From Longimicrobium sp. (GTDB lineage Bacteria; Gemmatimonadota; Gemmatimonadetes; Longimicrobiales; Longimicrobiaceae), in the NCBI GenBank assembly GCA_036389135.1, contig DASVQP010000124.1, positions 1 through 64,000 on the forward strand: DNA of 64,000 nt, in the 5' to 3' direction. The notes beneath the pieces are model-generated. The model had not been told where the DNA came from. It did no database searches and saw nothing but the letters and a program-made list of their open reading frames with translations. This document shows positions 54,131-62,029 of this stretch, piece after piece; position 1 is the stretch's first letter, and each line of letters opens with the position of its first letter. Made by a program: the position numbers and the translations under genes.

Positions 54131-54802
54131 ATGAAGTTCCAGCCCAGCGCGCTCCGCCCCCTCATCGCGCCGCTCATCGAGCGGCCGATGGGCGCGCTCG
54201 GACGCATGGGGGTGAACCCGAACGTGGTGACCACCATCGGCTTCCTGGTCACCTGCTCGGCCGGTCTCTCGTACTTCATGGGGGGCATACGGCTGGGCGG
54301 GGCGCTGGTGCTGCTGGGCGGGCTGCTGGACATCGTGGACGGCGCCATCGCGCGCGGCGCAGGCCTCGCCACCAAGTTCGGCTCGTTCTACGACTCCACG
54401 CTGGACCGCGCCGCCGAAGTGGTCGTCCTCATCGGCGTGATGTCGCTGTACCTGGGCCCCGGCCGCAACATCGGCGAGCCCTGGATGGTATACGTGGTGG
54501 TGCTGGCGCTGGCCGGCTCGCTGATGGTGTCGTACACGCGCGCCCGCGCCGAGGGGCTGGGGATCGACCTCAAGGTGGGGCTGATGCAGCGCGCCGAGCG
54601 GATCATCCTGCTGGGCGGCTCCACCATGATCTTCGGGTCGTGGCGGCAGGGGCTCGTGCTGACCTGCGTGATCTGGGCGATGGCCATCCTCACCAACGCC
54701 ACGGCGATGTACCGCATCTACTGGGTGTACCGTCACCTGCAAACTCCGGCGGCCCCCGCTTCCACGCGGCCGCACCGGACTTCCACACCCGCCAACAGGT
54801 AG
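54131..54802 (+). CDS. CDP-alcohol phosphatidyltransferase
   Basis: A 223-residue membrane enzyme with the complete family motif: Asp67, Asp70, Gly71, Ala74-Arg75, Gly84, Asp88 and Asp92 in DIVDGAIARGAGLATKFG and SFYDSTLD. Several hydrophobic segments follow. The enzyme joins an alcohol to CDP-diacylglycerol. Since it lies eight bases upstream of inositol-phosphate synthase, the alcohol is probably inositol-phosphate, making phosphatidylinositol-phosphate. Phosphatidylglycerol or another lipid cannot be excluded. Confidence 0.93.
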   Translation: MKFQPSALRPLIAPLIERPMGALGRMGVNPNVVTTIGFLVTCSAGLSYFMGGIRLGGALVLLGGLLDIVDGAIARGAGLATKFGSFYDSTLDRAAEVVVLIGVMSLYLGPGRNIGEPWMVYVVVLALAGSLMVSYTRARAEGLGIDLKVGLMQRAERIILLGGSTMIFGSWRQGLVLTCVIWAMAILTNATAMYRIYWVYRHLQTPAAPASTRPHRTSTPANR

Positions 54803-54809
54803 CGATATC

Positions 54810-56156
54810 GTGCGCACCGAACAGTACACGCCGCGCCCCGCCGAGGGGCGCCTCGGGATTCTCCTCCCCGGCCTCGGGGCGGTCTCCACCACCCTGATCG
54901 CCGGCGTGGAGCTGGCCCGCCGCGGTCTGAGCCGCCCCATCGGCTCGGTCACCCAGATGGGCACCATCCGCCTGGGGAAGCGCACCGAGGGCCGCCACCC
55001 GCTGATCAAGGACTTTGTCCCCCTCGCCGGGCTGGACGACATCGTCTTTGGCGCCTGGGACCCGTTCCCGCAGGACGCCTACGAGAGCGCGCTCAATGCG
55101 GGCGTGCTCAACAAGTGGGAGCACATCGAGCCGATCAAGGACTTCCTCCAGACGATCAAGCCGATGCCCGCGGCGTTCGACCAGCGCTACGTCAAGAAGC
55201 TGGAGGGGATCAACGTCAAGCCCGGCAAGAGCAAGCGCGCCTGGGCCGAGGCCCTGCGCGAGGACATCCGCCGCTTCAAGGAAGAGAAGGGGTGCGACCG
55301 CCTGGTAATGGTGTGGTGCGGCTCCACCGAGGTGTACATCCAGCCGGGTGAGATCCACCAGTCGCTGGAGGCGTTCGAGCGCGCCATCGACGAGGACCAC
55401 GACCAGGTCGCGCCCTCCATGCTGTACGCCTACGCGGCGCTGATGGAGGGCGTCCCCTACGCCAACGGCGCGCCCAACCTGTCGGTCGACTTCCCGGCGA
55501 TGGTGGAGCTGGCGCAGCAGAACGGCGTGCCCGTGGCCGGCAAGGACTTCAAGACGGGCCAGACGCTCATCAAGACGGTGCTCGCGCCCATGCTCAAGGC
55601 CCGCATGCTGGGGCTGGACGGCTGGTTCTCCACCAACATCCTGGGGAACCGCGACGGCGAGGTGCTGGACGACCCGGAGTCGTTCAAGACCAAGGAAGAG
55701 AGCAAGCTTTCGGTGCTGGAGCACATCCTTCAGCCGGAGCTGTACCCGGAGCTGTACCGCAACTTCTACCACAAGGTGCGGATCAACTACTACCCTCCCC
55801 GCGGCGACGCCAAGGAAGGGTGGGACAACATCGACATCCGCGGCTGGCTGGACTACCCGATGCAGATCAAGGTGGACTTCCTCTGCCGCGACAGCATCCT
55901 GGCCGCCCCCATCGTTCTGGACCTGGCGCTCTTCCTGGACCTGGCCTCGCGCAGCTCGCTGCACGGCATCCAGGAGTGGCTCTCGTTCTACCTCAAGAGC
56001 CCAATGACCGCCGAGGGCCTGTACCCGGAGCACGACCTCTTCATCCAGCAGATGAAGCTCAAGAACACCCTCCGCTGGCTGATGGGCGAGGAGCAGATCA
56101 CCCACCTCGGCCTCGAGTACTACCTCGACAACGTGCAGGAGCTGGCGGCGGTCTGA
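54810..56156 (+). CDS. ino1: Inositol-3-phosphate synthase
   Basis: A 448-residue enzyme starting with GTG. Family features are the NAD-binding GILLPGLGAVSTTLIAGVE, the catalytic-region GKDFKTGQTLIKTVLAPML and GLDGWFSTNILGNRDGEVL. It makes myo-inositol-phosphate from glucose-6-phosphate. With the adjacent CDP-alcohol transferase it gives the two steps needed for inositol phospholipid. This is uncommon in bacteria outside Actinobacteria and a few other groups. A strong terminator follows. Confidence 0.95.
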   Translation: MRTEQYTPRPAEGRLGILLPGLGAVSTTLIAGVELARRGLSRPIGSVTQMGTIRLGKRTEGRHPLIKDFVPLAGLDDIVFGAWDPFPQDAYESALNAGVLNKWEHIEPIKDFLQTIKPMPAAFDQRYVKKLEGINVKPGKSKRAWAEALREDIRRFKEEKGCDRLVMVWCGSTEVYIQPGEIHQSLEAFERAIDEDHDQVAPSMLYAYAALMEGVPYANGAPNLSVDFPAMVELAQQNGVPVAGKDFKTGQTLIKTVLAPMLKARMLGLDGWFSTNILGNRDGEVLDDPESFKTKEESKLSVLEHILQPELYPELYRNFYHKVRINYYPPRGDAKEGWDNIDIRGWLDYPMQIKVDFLCRDSILAAPIVLDLALFLDLASRSSLHGIQEWLSFYLKSPMTAEGLYPEHDLFIQQMKLKNTLRWLMGEEQITHLGLEYYLDNVQELAAV

Positions 56157-56176
56157 ACGTTGGTTGGTGATGTGAA

Positions 56177-56211
56177 AAGGGCCGCGCTCCCGGGGTGGGG
56201 GCGCGGCCCTT
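56177..56211. terminator. Terminator after ino1
   Basis: A long stem (AAGGGCCGCGC / GCGCGGCCCTT) with inner pairing, beginning 21 bp after ino1 and followed by a T/C-rich stretch. It ends the rpmE-ino1 cluster. Confidence 0.85.
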
Positions 56212-56253
56212 CTCCTTGTGTTGCTTTGAGCAAGTGGTGGTCGAATCTGTTCG

Positions 56254-56931
56254 TCAGGCTGCAGCGCTCCGCGGACCCCATTCGTTTAGCAATTGGTGAC
56301 TCAGGGCCATAAGACGAGCTGCGGCGTCCTCGACGTCATCAGCCGCGAAACCATGAGCAACTCGGTTCCGGATCTCAAGTGCCTGCATAGCCTCGTCGAA
56401 CTGAGCCATGGAGATTTCACCGTACGAATACAGGTGTTTCAGCAGCGCTGACGTCGCGAAACGCTCGATCGGCAGAAGGGCTCTTTCCGCCTGGTGCCGG
56501 AGGAGCCCCTCAAAGACTGCCCAGCTCGATAGGAGGGCTGCGGCACTCAGCCCAAGCTCAAGCAACTGACCCGCTGTCCTCGCGTGTTCTTTCAGTTCCT
56601 GCCAGGAGAGAAGCCGTTCGGCAGCCGCGGGAGTGTCCCCGATCTCCAGGTCTTCAGCGGTCACCAGAAGGAAGCGCCAGTTCGGGTGCTGTCCTACCTC
56701 TTCCGCCAGCTCGCGGACCCGTTCCACCGAGATGTGGTTGTTGCCGGTCTTGACTTCGATCAGGAAGTGCTCGTCGCCCTTTTCCGCGAGCAGATCCGGG
56801 CGGTAGCTGCCGAGATCAAAAGGCAGTTCGCCGGTGCTCGGCTCCACACGCACGCTATAACCCTGCTCCGCGTACCTGGCGGCGATCTCGGAGACCTTCC
56901 TGTCGTGGACGTCTCGTGTTTGGGTCCTCAT
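56254..56931 (-). CDS. PD-(D/E)xK nuclease-like protein with HEPN-like C-terminus
   Basis: A 225-residue protein. The N-terminal half has the restriction-endonuclease fold pattern: Glu15 in the first helix, Asp46 (YRPDLLAEKG) and Glu59-x-Lys61 (FLIEVKTGNN), similar in spacing to archaeal Holliday-junction-resolvase-like nucleases. The C-terminal half is helical and ends in IRNRVAHGF, with Arg188 and His193 giving an Rx4H motif as in HEPN proteins, including RNases. It overlaps the stop of the RusA-like gene (ATGA), so the two are translated together. The pair is less GC-rich than the rest of the window. Function is unknown; a role in defence or DNA repair is possible. Confidence 0.75.
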   Translation of the reverse strand: MRTQTRDVHDRKVSEIAARYAEQGYSVRVEPSTGELPFDLGSYRPDLLAEKGDEHFLIEVKTGNNHISVERVRELAEEVGQHPNWRFLLVTAEDLEIGDTPAAAERLLSWQELKEHARTAGQLLELGLSAAALLSSWAVFEGLLRHQAERALLPIERFATSALLKHLYSYGEISMAQFDEAMQALEIRNRVAHGFAADDVEDAAARLMALSHQLLNEWGPRSAAA

Positions 56932-57329
56932 AGCAGTTCCTCCAGGGGCTGCGCGTCACGCAGCCTTACGTAGACACATTCTCTTCCCGTAAGCAACCCC
57001 GTGAGAAGAAGTGGAGGAAGGCGCATTGGGTCAAAGCTGCCTGTGAGTAAGCGCCTGTGGCTTTCTACGGCGACGATCAAGCTGTCGTCCGACAACACGA
57101 GACCGACGAGTGCATCCTGGATCGGCTTGATGATATTGTCTACGTCTGCCGGCTGCACGCCAGACAGGTACACGAGCGTAAGATGCAACTCTCCCGTCTG
57201 GATCGGGGGGCGAACTCCCCAGGCCGTATTGGCCCGCCGGGCCACGAACTCCTTCCAGGTTCGCAAATTCGCCCGGTTCCCCTGAAGCGACATAGGGCGA
57301 CGAAGAATCAGGAACTCGAGTTCCGTCAC
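56928..57329 (-). CDS. RusA-like Holliday junction resolvase
   Basis: A 133-residue protein. The RusA motif is well kept: Asp62 and Asp64 (PADVDNIIKP), Lys68, then DALVGLVLSDDSLIV with Asp81/Asp82, matching the acidic site and lysine of E. coli RusA. Members cut Holliday junctions and are common in prophages. The start is GTG with GGGAG nine bases upstream. No other phage gene is present, which makes this location unusual. It overlaps the next gene, a nuclease-like protein, by four bases. Confidence 0.8.
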   Translation of the reverse strand: MTELEFLILRRPMSLQGNRANLRTWKEFVARRANTAWGVRPPIQTGELHLTLVYLSGVQPADVDNIIKPIQDALVGLVLSDDSLIVAVESHRRLLTGSFDPMRLPPLLLTGLLTGRECVYVRLRDAQPLEELL

Positions 57330-57419
57330 CCTTGATGCTCCCGCCCTGCCTCAATCCCCCGCGCCAGCATTTCGTCTCTCCCTCAGGGTGGTACTCGGGT
57401 CTGCTTCGAAGCTGTCCAC

Positions 57420-57448
57420 ACTGTACACTTTGATCCAACTAAACACAA
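57420..57448 (-). promoter_or_regulatory. Candidate sigma-70 promoter for the RusA cassette
   Basis: On the minus strand TTGTGT (57448-57443) and TACAGT (57425-57420) are 17 bp apart, about 90 bp before the RusA-like start. The -10 box matches consensus at four of six positions; the -35 box is weak. Confidence 0.4.
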
Positions 57449-57458
57449 GGGCTGAAAA

Positions 57459-57474
57459 GGAGCGTTGCCGCTCC
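57459..57474 (-). terminator. Hairpin terminator after the phosphodiesterase gene
   Basis: On the minus strand GGAGCG-GCAA-CGCTCC is followed at once by TTTTC, a classical intrinsic terminator. It lies just downstream of the gene at 57498-58385 and upstream of the RusA cassette. Confidence 0.7.
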
Positions 57475-57497
57475 CGATTTGGATTTGCGGATGCGGG

Positions 57498-58385
57498 TTA
57501 TGGAACCGGGGTCCCGAACGCAGACTCCACCGGATTGCCGGTCCAGTTGGCGGGGCGGGGGACGCCGAGGAGCCAGAGGGCGGTGGCGGCGCTGTCCATG
57601 GTGCTGACGGGGGAGGTAATCTCGCCGGGGCGGACGTTGCGACCCCAGGCGATCCAGGGGATGAGCACATCAAAGTCCTGATCGGTGCCGTGGTCGCGGT
57701 CGTGGCCCCCATGGTCCGCGGTGACGATGATGACTACGTTTCCCTTGTACGCGCGGTTCGCGGCGGCGGCGATGCGGGCGACGGCGGCATCGGCGCGGCG
57801 GACGGCGAAGCGGTAGGGGGCGCTCATCCACCCGACCGAGTGCCCCGCGATGTCAGGGTCGGTGAGGTGCACGAAGACGAAGTTCGGGCGGCGATGGCGG
57901 AGGTAGTCCTGCACCTCCTGCGTGATTCGCGGCGCGGACCACAGGTCGTTGCCGTACGGCGCCATACGGAAGCGTGGCGCGTCGCGGCGGAGGAGGTGGC
58001 GGAACTTGGACTTCCCAAAGAACCCCGCCGTCGACTTTCCCGCGGCCTGTGCCAGGTCGAAGACGGTGGGGACCTGCACCGTGCCCACGTTCTCCACCTG
58101 CTCGAAGTTCCAGTTGATCCCGTGCACCTCGGGCGGGACGCCGGTGAGCATGGAGGTGTGCGAGGGAAGGGTGCGGCTGGGCATGATGGTTCGCGCGCGC
58201 AGCGTGTACGCCCCCTCGCGCATCATCCGCTGCAGGTTGCGCGCGCCCGATGCGGCGATGGCGTCGGGGCGCAGGCCGTCGATGGAAATGAGCACTACAT
58301 TAGGGGTCTGCGCCTGCACCGGGGCGGCGACGACTGTAAGCGCCAGCGCGGCGCGGAGAATGCTGCGAAAGTCGGGCACGGACAC
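57498..58385 (-). CDS. Secreted alkaline phosphatase-superfamily phosphodiesterase
   Basis: A 295-residue protein with a signal peptide (FRSILRAALALTVVAAPVQA). The nucleotide pyrophosphatase/phosphodiesterase metal site is visible: Asp36 in SIDGLRPD, the nucleophile region PSRTLPSHTSMLTG with Thr72, DPDIAGHSVG and TADHGGHDRDHG. Family members hydrolyse phosphodiester bonds of nucleotides or lipids outside the cytoplasm. It is shorter than animal NPPs, as usual for bacterial forms. An intrinsic terminator lies at its end. The substrate is unknown. Confidence 0.9.
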   Translation of the reverse strand: MSVPDFRSILRAALALTVVAAPVQAQTPNVVLISIDGLRPDAIAASGARNLQRMMREGAYTLRARTIMPSRTLPSHTSMLTGVPPEVHGINWNFEQVENVGTVQVPTVFDLAQAAGKSTAGFFGKSKFRHLLRRDAPRFRMAPYGNDLWSAPRITQEVQDYLRHRRPNFVFVHLTDPDIAGHSVGWMSAPYRFAVRRADAAVARIAAAANRAYKGNVVIIVTADHGGHDRDHGTDQDFDVLIPWIAWGRNVRPGEITSPVSTMDSAATALWLLGVPRPANWTGNPVESAFGTPVP

Positions 58386-58510
58386 CTCGGCCGAGTCTGT
58401 GGAGCGGATGGGCGGCGGATGAATCTTTCAGCCCGCTGCGTCGTATCAAAGCCGGTTCCCTTCCGGGCGCGGGCCCGGGCAAGGATGCAAGCGGCTTACC
58501 GGAGCGCAGG

Positions 58511-59347
58511 ATGACCTGTCAAATGTGCGGAGCGAGCGTCCCCGAAGGGCGCACCTCCTGCTTGCAGTGCGGGGCGATGGTGGGGCGCGCCCCGGGAATG
58601 GCGGTGGCGGCGCGGAACACGTCGCACGGGCTGGACACGGTGCGCGTCTGCCCGCGCTGCGGCTTTCACGGCACCAGCGTGTCGTACTTCGCCACCGGCA
58701 CCCACATCCTGGTGCTCGTAGGGCTCGCCGTCGTCACCAGCGGGATCGGGGCGCTCATCTACCTGCTGCTGCGCGGCGGGGAGCGGATCTGCCCCCAGTG
58801 CGGGCTCAAGTGGGGACGCGGCGGCTACCTGGCCCCCGCGGCGCCCCCGGGCTCCCCCGGCCAGGCGGCGGCTCCCGAGATCGCGGCGCTCTCCGACGGC
58901 GGGGCGAAGCGCGGCTTCGCATGGGTGCTCTGGGCGATGGCCGCGTTCTTCCTGATCATGGGGCTGGCAATGACCGAGGTGGTGCCGCTGGGGATTGCGA
59001 TTATGGCGGGCGCGGGGGGGTACCTCCTCCGCCGCTCCGCGAACGAGGCGCGCGAGCAGCGCCGCGAGGCGCTCCTGCAGAGCCTGCAGCTTCCCGTGCT
59101 GCGCCTCGCCGCCCAGCGCAACGGGCGCCTGACGGTGACGATGGTGGCGCAGGACCTGGGTTGGACGCTCCCCCGCGCCGAAAAGGTGCTCCAGTCGATG
59201 GAGGACGGCTTCCGCGTGATGGGCGACGTGACGCCGGAGGGAGTGATCGTCTACGACTTCCCCGAGCTGAGGCACGCTGCCCCGCGTCCCGATCCGAACG
59301 CCACCCTCGCCGCTCCACAGGCCCCGGCTCCGCGGCTGATGGCGTGA
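58511..59347 (+). CDS. Zinc-ribbon membrane protein with winged-helix-like C-terminus
   Basis: A 278-residue protein. Four CxxC pairs are seen: Cys3/6, Cys17/20, Cys47/50 and Cys94/97, forming two zinc ribbons. Hydrophobic segments lie at about 65-87 and 133-166. A C-terminal soluble stretch (LRLAAQRNGRLTVTMVAQDLGWTLPRAEKVLQSM) looks like a small winged helix. Function is unknown. It is divergent from the phosphodiesterase and followed by a perfect 14-bp-stem terminator. Confidence 0.75.
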   Translation: MTCQMCGASVPEGRTSCLQCGAMVGRAPGMAVAARNTSHGLDTVRVCPRCGFHGTSVSYFATGTHILVLVGLAVVTSGIGALIYLLLRGGERICPQCGLKWGRGGYLAPAAPPGSPGQAAAPEIAALSDGGAKRGFAWVLWAMAAFFLIMGLAMTEVVPLGIAIMAGAGGYLLRRSANEAREQRREALLQSLQLPVLRLAAQRNGRLTVTMVAQDLGWTLPRAEKVLQSMEDGFRVMGDVTPEGVIVYDFPELRHAAPRPDPNATLAAPQAPAPRLMA

Positions 59348-59368
59348 ACATGGCGGCGTAGAAATCGT

Positions 59369-59401
59369 AGAGGGCACGGAGACCGGATCTCCGTGCCCTC
59401 T
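59369..59401. terminator. Perfect 14-bp-stem terminator
   Basis: AGAGGGCACGGAGA and TCTCCGTGCCCTCT pair perfectly around a 5-nt loop, starting 22 bp after the zinc-ribbon gene. A short T-rich stretch follows (GTTCCTTTG). Confidence 0.85.
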
Positions 59402-59436
59402 GTTCCTTTGCATCATCCGCTGGTTACATTCAAAAG

Positions 59437-59525
59437 CATCAAACAGAGGGCGCAGAGGGAACCACAAGCCGCAGAGAAGCTCTCTCCGTTGTTCTTTCCG
59501 TACCCTCTGTGTCTCTGTGTGAGGC
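59437..59525. repeat. Palindromic dispersed repeat, family A copy 3
   Basis: The right end CTCTGTGTGAG (59513-59523) is identical to the other copies, while the left end (CATCAAACAGAG) has diverged. The interior CAGAGGGCGCAGAGGGAAC is close to copy 2. It ends eight bases from the stop of the GGDEF gene. Confidence 0.8.
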
Positions 59526-59532
59526 CCGCTGT

Positions 59533-60450
59533 TCAGGGAACCAGATCCGCCTCCGCGATCCCGGTGCCGCCCTCCTGCTTGGCGTCCTGCTTGAGCTCCG
59601 CGACGCGCTCGCCGAGGTGCTCCAGCGAGATCCACTTGGCCGGGTCCACGCGCAGGACGGCGGCGGAGAGGCGGGTGACCGGGAAGTAGCGCTCCACGCC
59701 GTAGCGGTCGCGCCCCCAATACGAGCCGGCCTCCACCGCCTCCTCCGGCAGATGGGGGATCAGGGCCTCGGCGAAGCGGCGCTGGGCATCCTTGGCGCGG
59801 ACGCGGGCCTCGTCGGGGGGGGAGAGGAGGACGAAGTCGTCGCCGCCCACGTGCCCCACGAAGACGCCCGGTGCATCGCCGGCGGCGGCCACGGCGGCGC
59901 CCACCTCGCGGATCGCCGCGTCGGCCACCGCGAAGCCGAAGCGGTCCGCGAAGGGCTTGAAGTGGTCGAGGTCGAAGTAGCAGATCGCGAAAGGGGAACC
60001 CGACGCTCGCCGCCGCTCGACTTCGATGTAGAGCGCCTCGCCGCCGGGGAGCCCGGTGGTGGGGTTGCGGTCGCGGCCGCGGGCGGCCTGGCGCAGGAGG
60101 GCCGTGGCGCGCGCCACCAGCTCGCGCGGATCGAAGGGCTTCGCCAGGTAGTCGTCCGCGCCCGCGTCGAAGCCGCCCAGCCGGTCCTCGATCTTGCGCT
60201 CCGCGGTCAGGATGAGCACCGGGAGCCAGGAGAGCCCCGGATCGGTCTTGATCTGGCGGCACACCTCGAAGCCGTCCGGCGTTCCCATGCGGTAGTCCAG
60301 GACGGCCAGGTCGGGCGCGCGCTGCCGGAGCTCGGCGAGCGCCCGGGTGCCGTTCTCCACGGCGCGCACGGTGAAGCCGGCCGAGGTGAGCACGTCCGTC
60401 ACCATCGACCGCAGCGCATCGTCGTCGTCCGCCAACAGAATCTCGTTCAT
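59533..60450 (-). CDS. Receiver-GGDEF protein, possibly inactive cyclase
   Basis: A 305-residue protein with an N-terminal receiver domain (Asp52 in LAVLDYRMG, Lys104 in YLAKPF) and a C-terminal GGDEF domain. The signature is GGDDF at 202-206. The guanine-contact asparagine of active cyclases (FKxxND, as PleD Asn335) is replaced by Ala168 in HFKPFAD, and the usual GH is GF. So c-di-GMP synthesis is doubtful. The start is ATG 60450 with GGAG upstream. It is divergent from the PBP4 gene, with the two starts 12 bases apart. Confidence 0.88.
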   Translation of the reverse strand: MNEILLADDDDALRSMVTDVLTSAGFTVRAVENGTRALAELRQRAPDLAVLDYRMGTPDGFEVCRQIKTDPGLSWLPVLILTAERKIEDRLGGFDAGADDYLAKPFDPRELVARATALLRQAARGRDRNPTTGLPGGEALYIEVERRRASGSPFAICYFDLDHFKPFADRFGFAVADAAIREVGAAVAAAGDAPGVFVGHVGGDDFVLLSPPDEARVRAKDAQRRFAEALIPHLPEEAVEAGSYWGRDRYGVERYFPVTRLSAAVLRVDPAKWISLEHLGERVAELKQDAKQEGGTGIAEADLVP

Positions 60451-60462
60451 CGTCTCCAGGCC

Positions 60463-61980
60463 GTGACTACTGCTTCTCTGCTCGCTTGCATCGCGCCGCG
60501 CCGGCTGGCCACGACGGCTGTTCTGGCGGTGGCACTTCTCGCGCCGCAACGCGCCGCCGGGAATCTAGCACCCCCGCGCCCCGCCGCCACCTCCCAATCT
60601 GCGCTTGCGGAGCGGATCGACTCCATCCTGCAGCGTCCGGCGCTCCGCCAGGCGCACTGGGGGATCATGGTGCAGGACGCGGCCACGGGGCGCGTGCTGT
60701 ACGAACGGCAGGCGGAGCGGCACTTCATCCCCGCCTCCAACCTGAAGCTGGTGGTGAGCGCGGCCGCGGCGCACCACCTGCCGGCCGACTTCCGCTTCCG
60801 CACCACGGTGTACGGAACCGGGCCGGTGCAGGACGGCACGCTGCAGGGCGACCTGGTGCTCTTTGGCCGCGGCGACCCGATGATCTCCGACCGCTACTTC
60901 CCCTCGCGCACCGCGGTGTGGGAGGCGCTGGCGGACTCGCTGCGCGCGCGCGGCGTGCGGCGCGTGGCGGGCGCCGTGGTGGCGGACGAGAGCTGGTTCG
61001 ACGCGGATCACGTGCGCGGCGACTGGGAGTCGTACGACACGCGCTGGTGGTACGGCGCGCCCGTCTCGGCGCTGGGCTTCAACGACAACTCGATCGACTT
61101 CCGCATCGAGGCCGCGGCGGCGGGCGCGCGCCCGCGCATCACCTGGGAGCCGCAGTCGTCGTACGTGTCGCTGGAGAACACGGCGGCGATGGGCGAGTCC
61201 GGGGCCCGCAACACGCTGGACTTCGAGCGCGGCCGGGGCAACGGCGTGCGCGCGTACGGCGTTTTCCCCGCCGGCACGGCGCCGCAGACGGAGCACTTCG
61301 CGGTGGCCGACGCGGCCGAGTACGCCGGCACCGTCTTTCGCGAGACGCTGGAGCGGCGCGGGATCGAGGTGGCGATCGACTCCGTGCGCGTGGTGTCCGA
61401 TCCCGCGCGCTCCTCCTCGCGCACGGCGAGGGTGCTGGCGGAGCACCGCTCCCCGCCGCTGCCGCAGGCCATCGAGCCGATCCTCCTCCGCAGCCAGAAC
61501 TGGTTCGCGGAGCAGCTTCTGAAGGCGATGGCGCGCGAGGTGGCCGGCGAGGGGAGCTGGGAGGCGGGGCTGCGCGTGGAGCGCGAGTTCCTGACCCGCG
61601 TCGTGGGGATCGACACGGCGGATGTGGTGCTGCGCGACGCCTCCGGCCTCTCTGCCGGGAACCTGGTGACGCCGCGCGCCCTGGTGCGTCTGCTGGAGTA
61701 CGTGCGCCGCACGCCGCGCCAGGCGATGGTGCGCGACGCGCTTCCCGTGTCCGCCGGCAAGGGGTCGCTGCAGGCGCGCTTCACGGAGATGCCGGGACGG
61801 GTGCGCGCGAAGACGGGGTACATCGGCAACGTGGACTCGCTGGCGGGGTACGTGACCCGGGCGGATGGGAGCGAGGTGATCTTCGCCATCATCGCCAACG
61901 GCTCCGGCCAGCCGTCGTCGCGCATGAAACCGGGGATCGACGACATCGTACGGGCGGTAGCGGCGGATCGCGGACGTTGA
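60463..61980 (+). CDS. dacB: D-alanyl-D-alanine carboxypeptidase/endopeptidase (PBP4 type)
   Basis: A 505-residue secreted protein of the S13 family. The SxxK motif is at 92-95 (PASNLKLV), SQN in LLRSQNWFAEQ is the second motif and KTG is in RAKTGYIGN, with the family-typical RDASGLSAGNLVTP. It trims or cleaves peptidoglycan cross-links in the periplasm. The GTG start gives a signal region. It is followed by an S41 protease after 49 bp. The gap between it and the divergent receiver-GGDEF gene is only 12 bp. Confidence 0.93.
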   Translation: MTTASLLACIAPRRLATTAVLAVALLAPQRAAGNLAPPRPAATSQSALAERIDSILQRPALRQAHWGIMVQDAATGRVLYERQAERHFIPASNLKLVVSAAAAHHLPADFRFRTTVYGTGPVQDGTLQGDLVLFGRGDPMISDRYFPSRTAVWEALADSLRARGVRRVAGAVVADESWFDADHVRGDWESYDTRWWYGAPVSALGFNDNSIDFRIEAAAAGARPRITWEPQSSYVSLENTAAMGESGARNTLDFERGRGNGVRAYGVFPAGTAPQTEHFAVADAAEYAGTVFRETLERRGIEVAIDSVRVVSDPARSSSRTARVLAEHRSPPLPQAIEPILLRSQNWFAEQLLKAMAREVAGEGSWEAGLRVEREFLTRVVGIDTADVVLRDASGLSAGNLVTPRALVRLLEYVRRTPRQAMVRDALPVSAGKGSLQARFTEMPGRVRAKTGYIGNVDSLAGYVTRADGSEVIFAIIANGSGQPSSRMKPGIDDIVRAVAADRGR

Positions 61981-62029
61981 GCTCCCAGAGCAGGCGGCAA
62001 CGTCGACCGCGTCATTCAACAGGACATCC

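Noticed and set aside
56928-57329. Prophage remnant explanation for the RusA-like gene
   Set aside because: No integrase, terminase, repressor or attachment repeat is visible around it, and it is translationally coupled to a nuclease-like gene; kept as a cassette instead, though a decayed prophage is not fully excluded.
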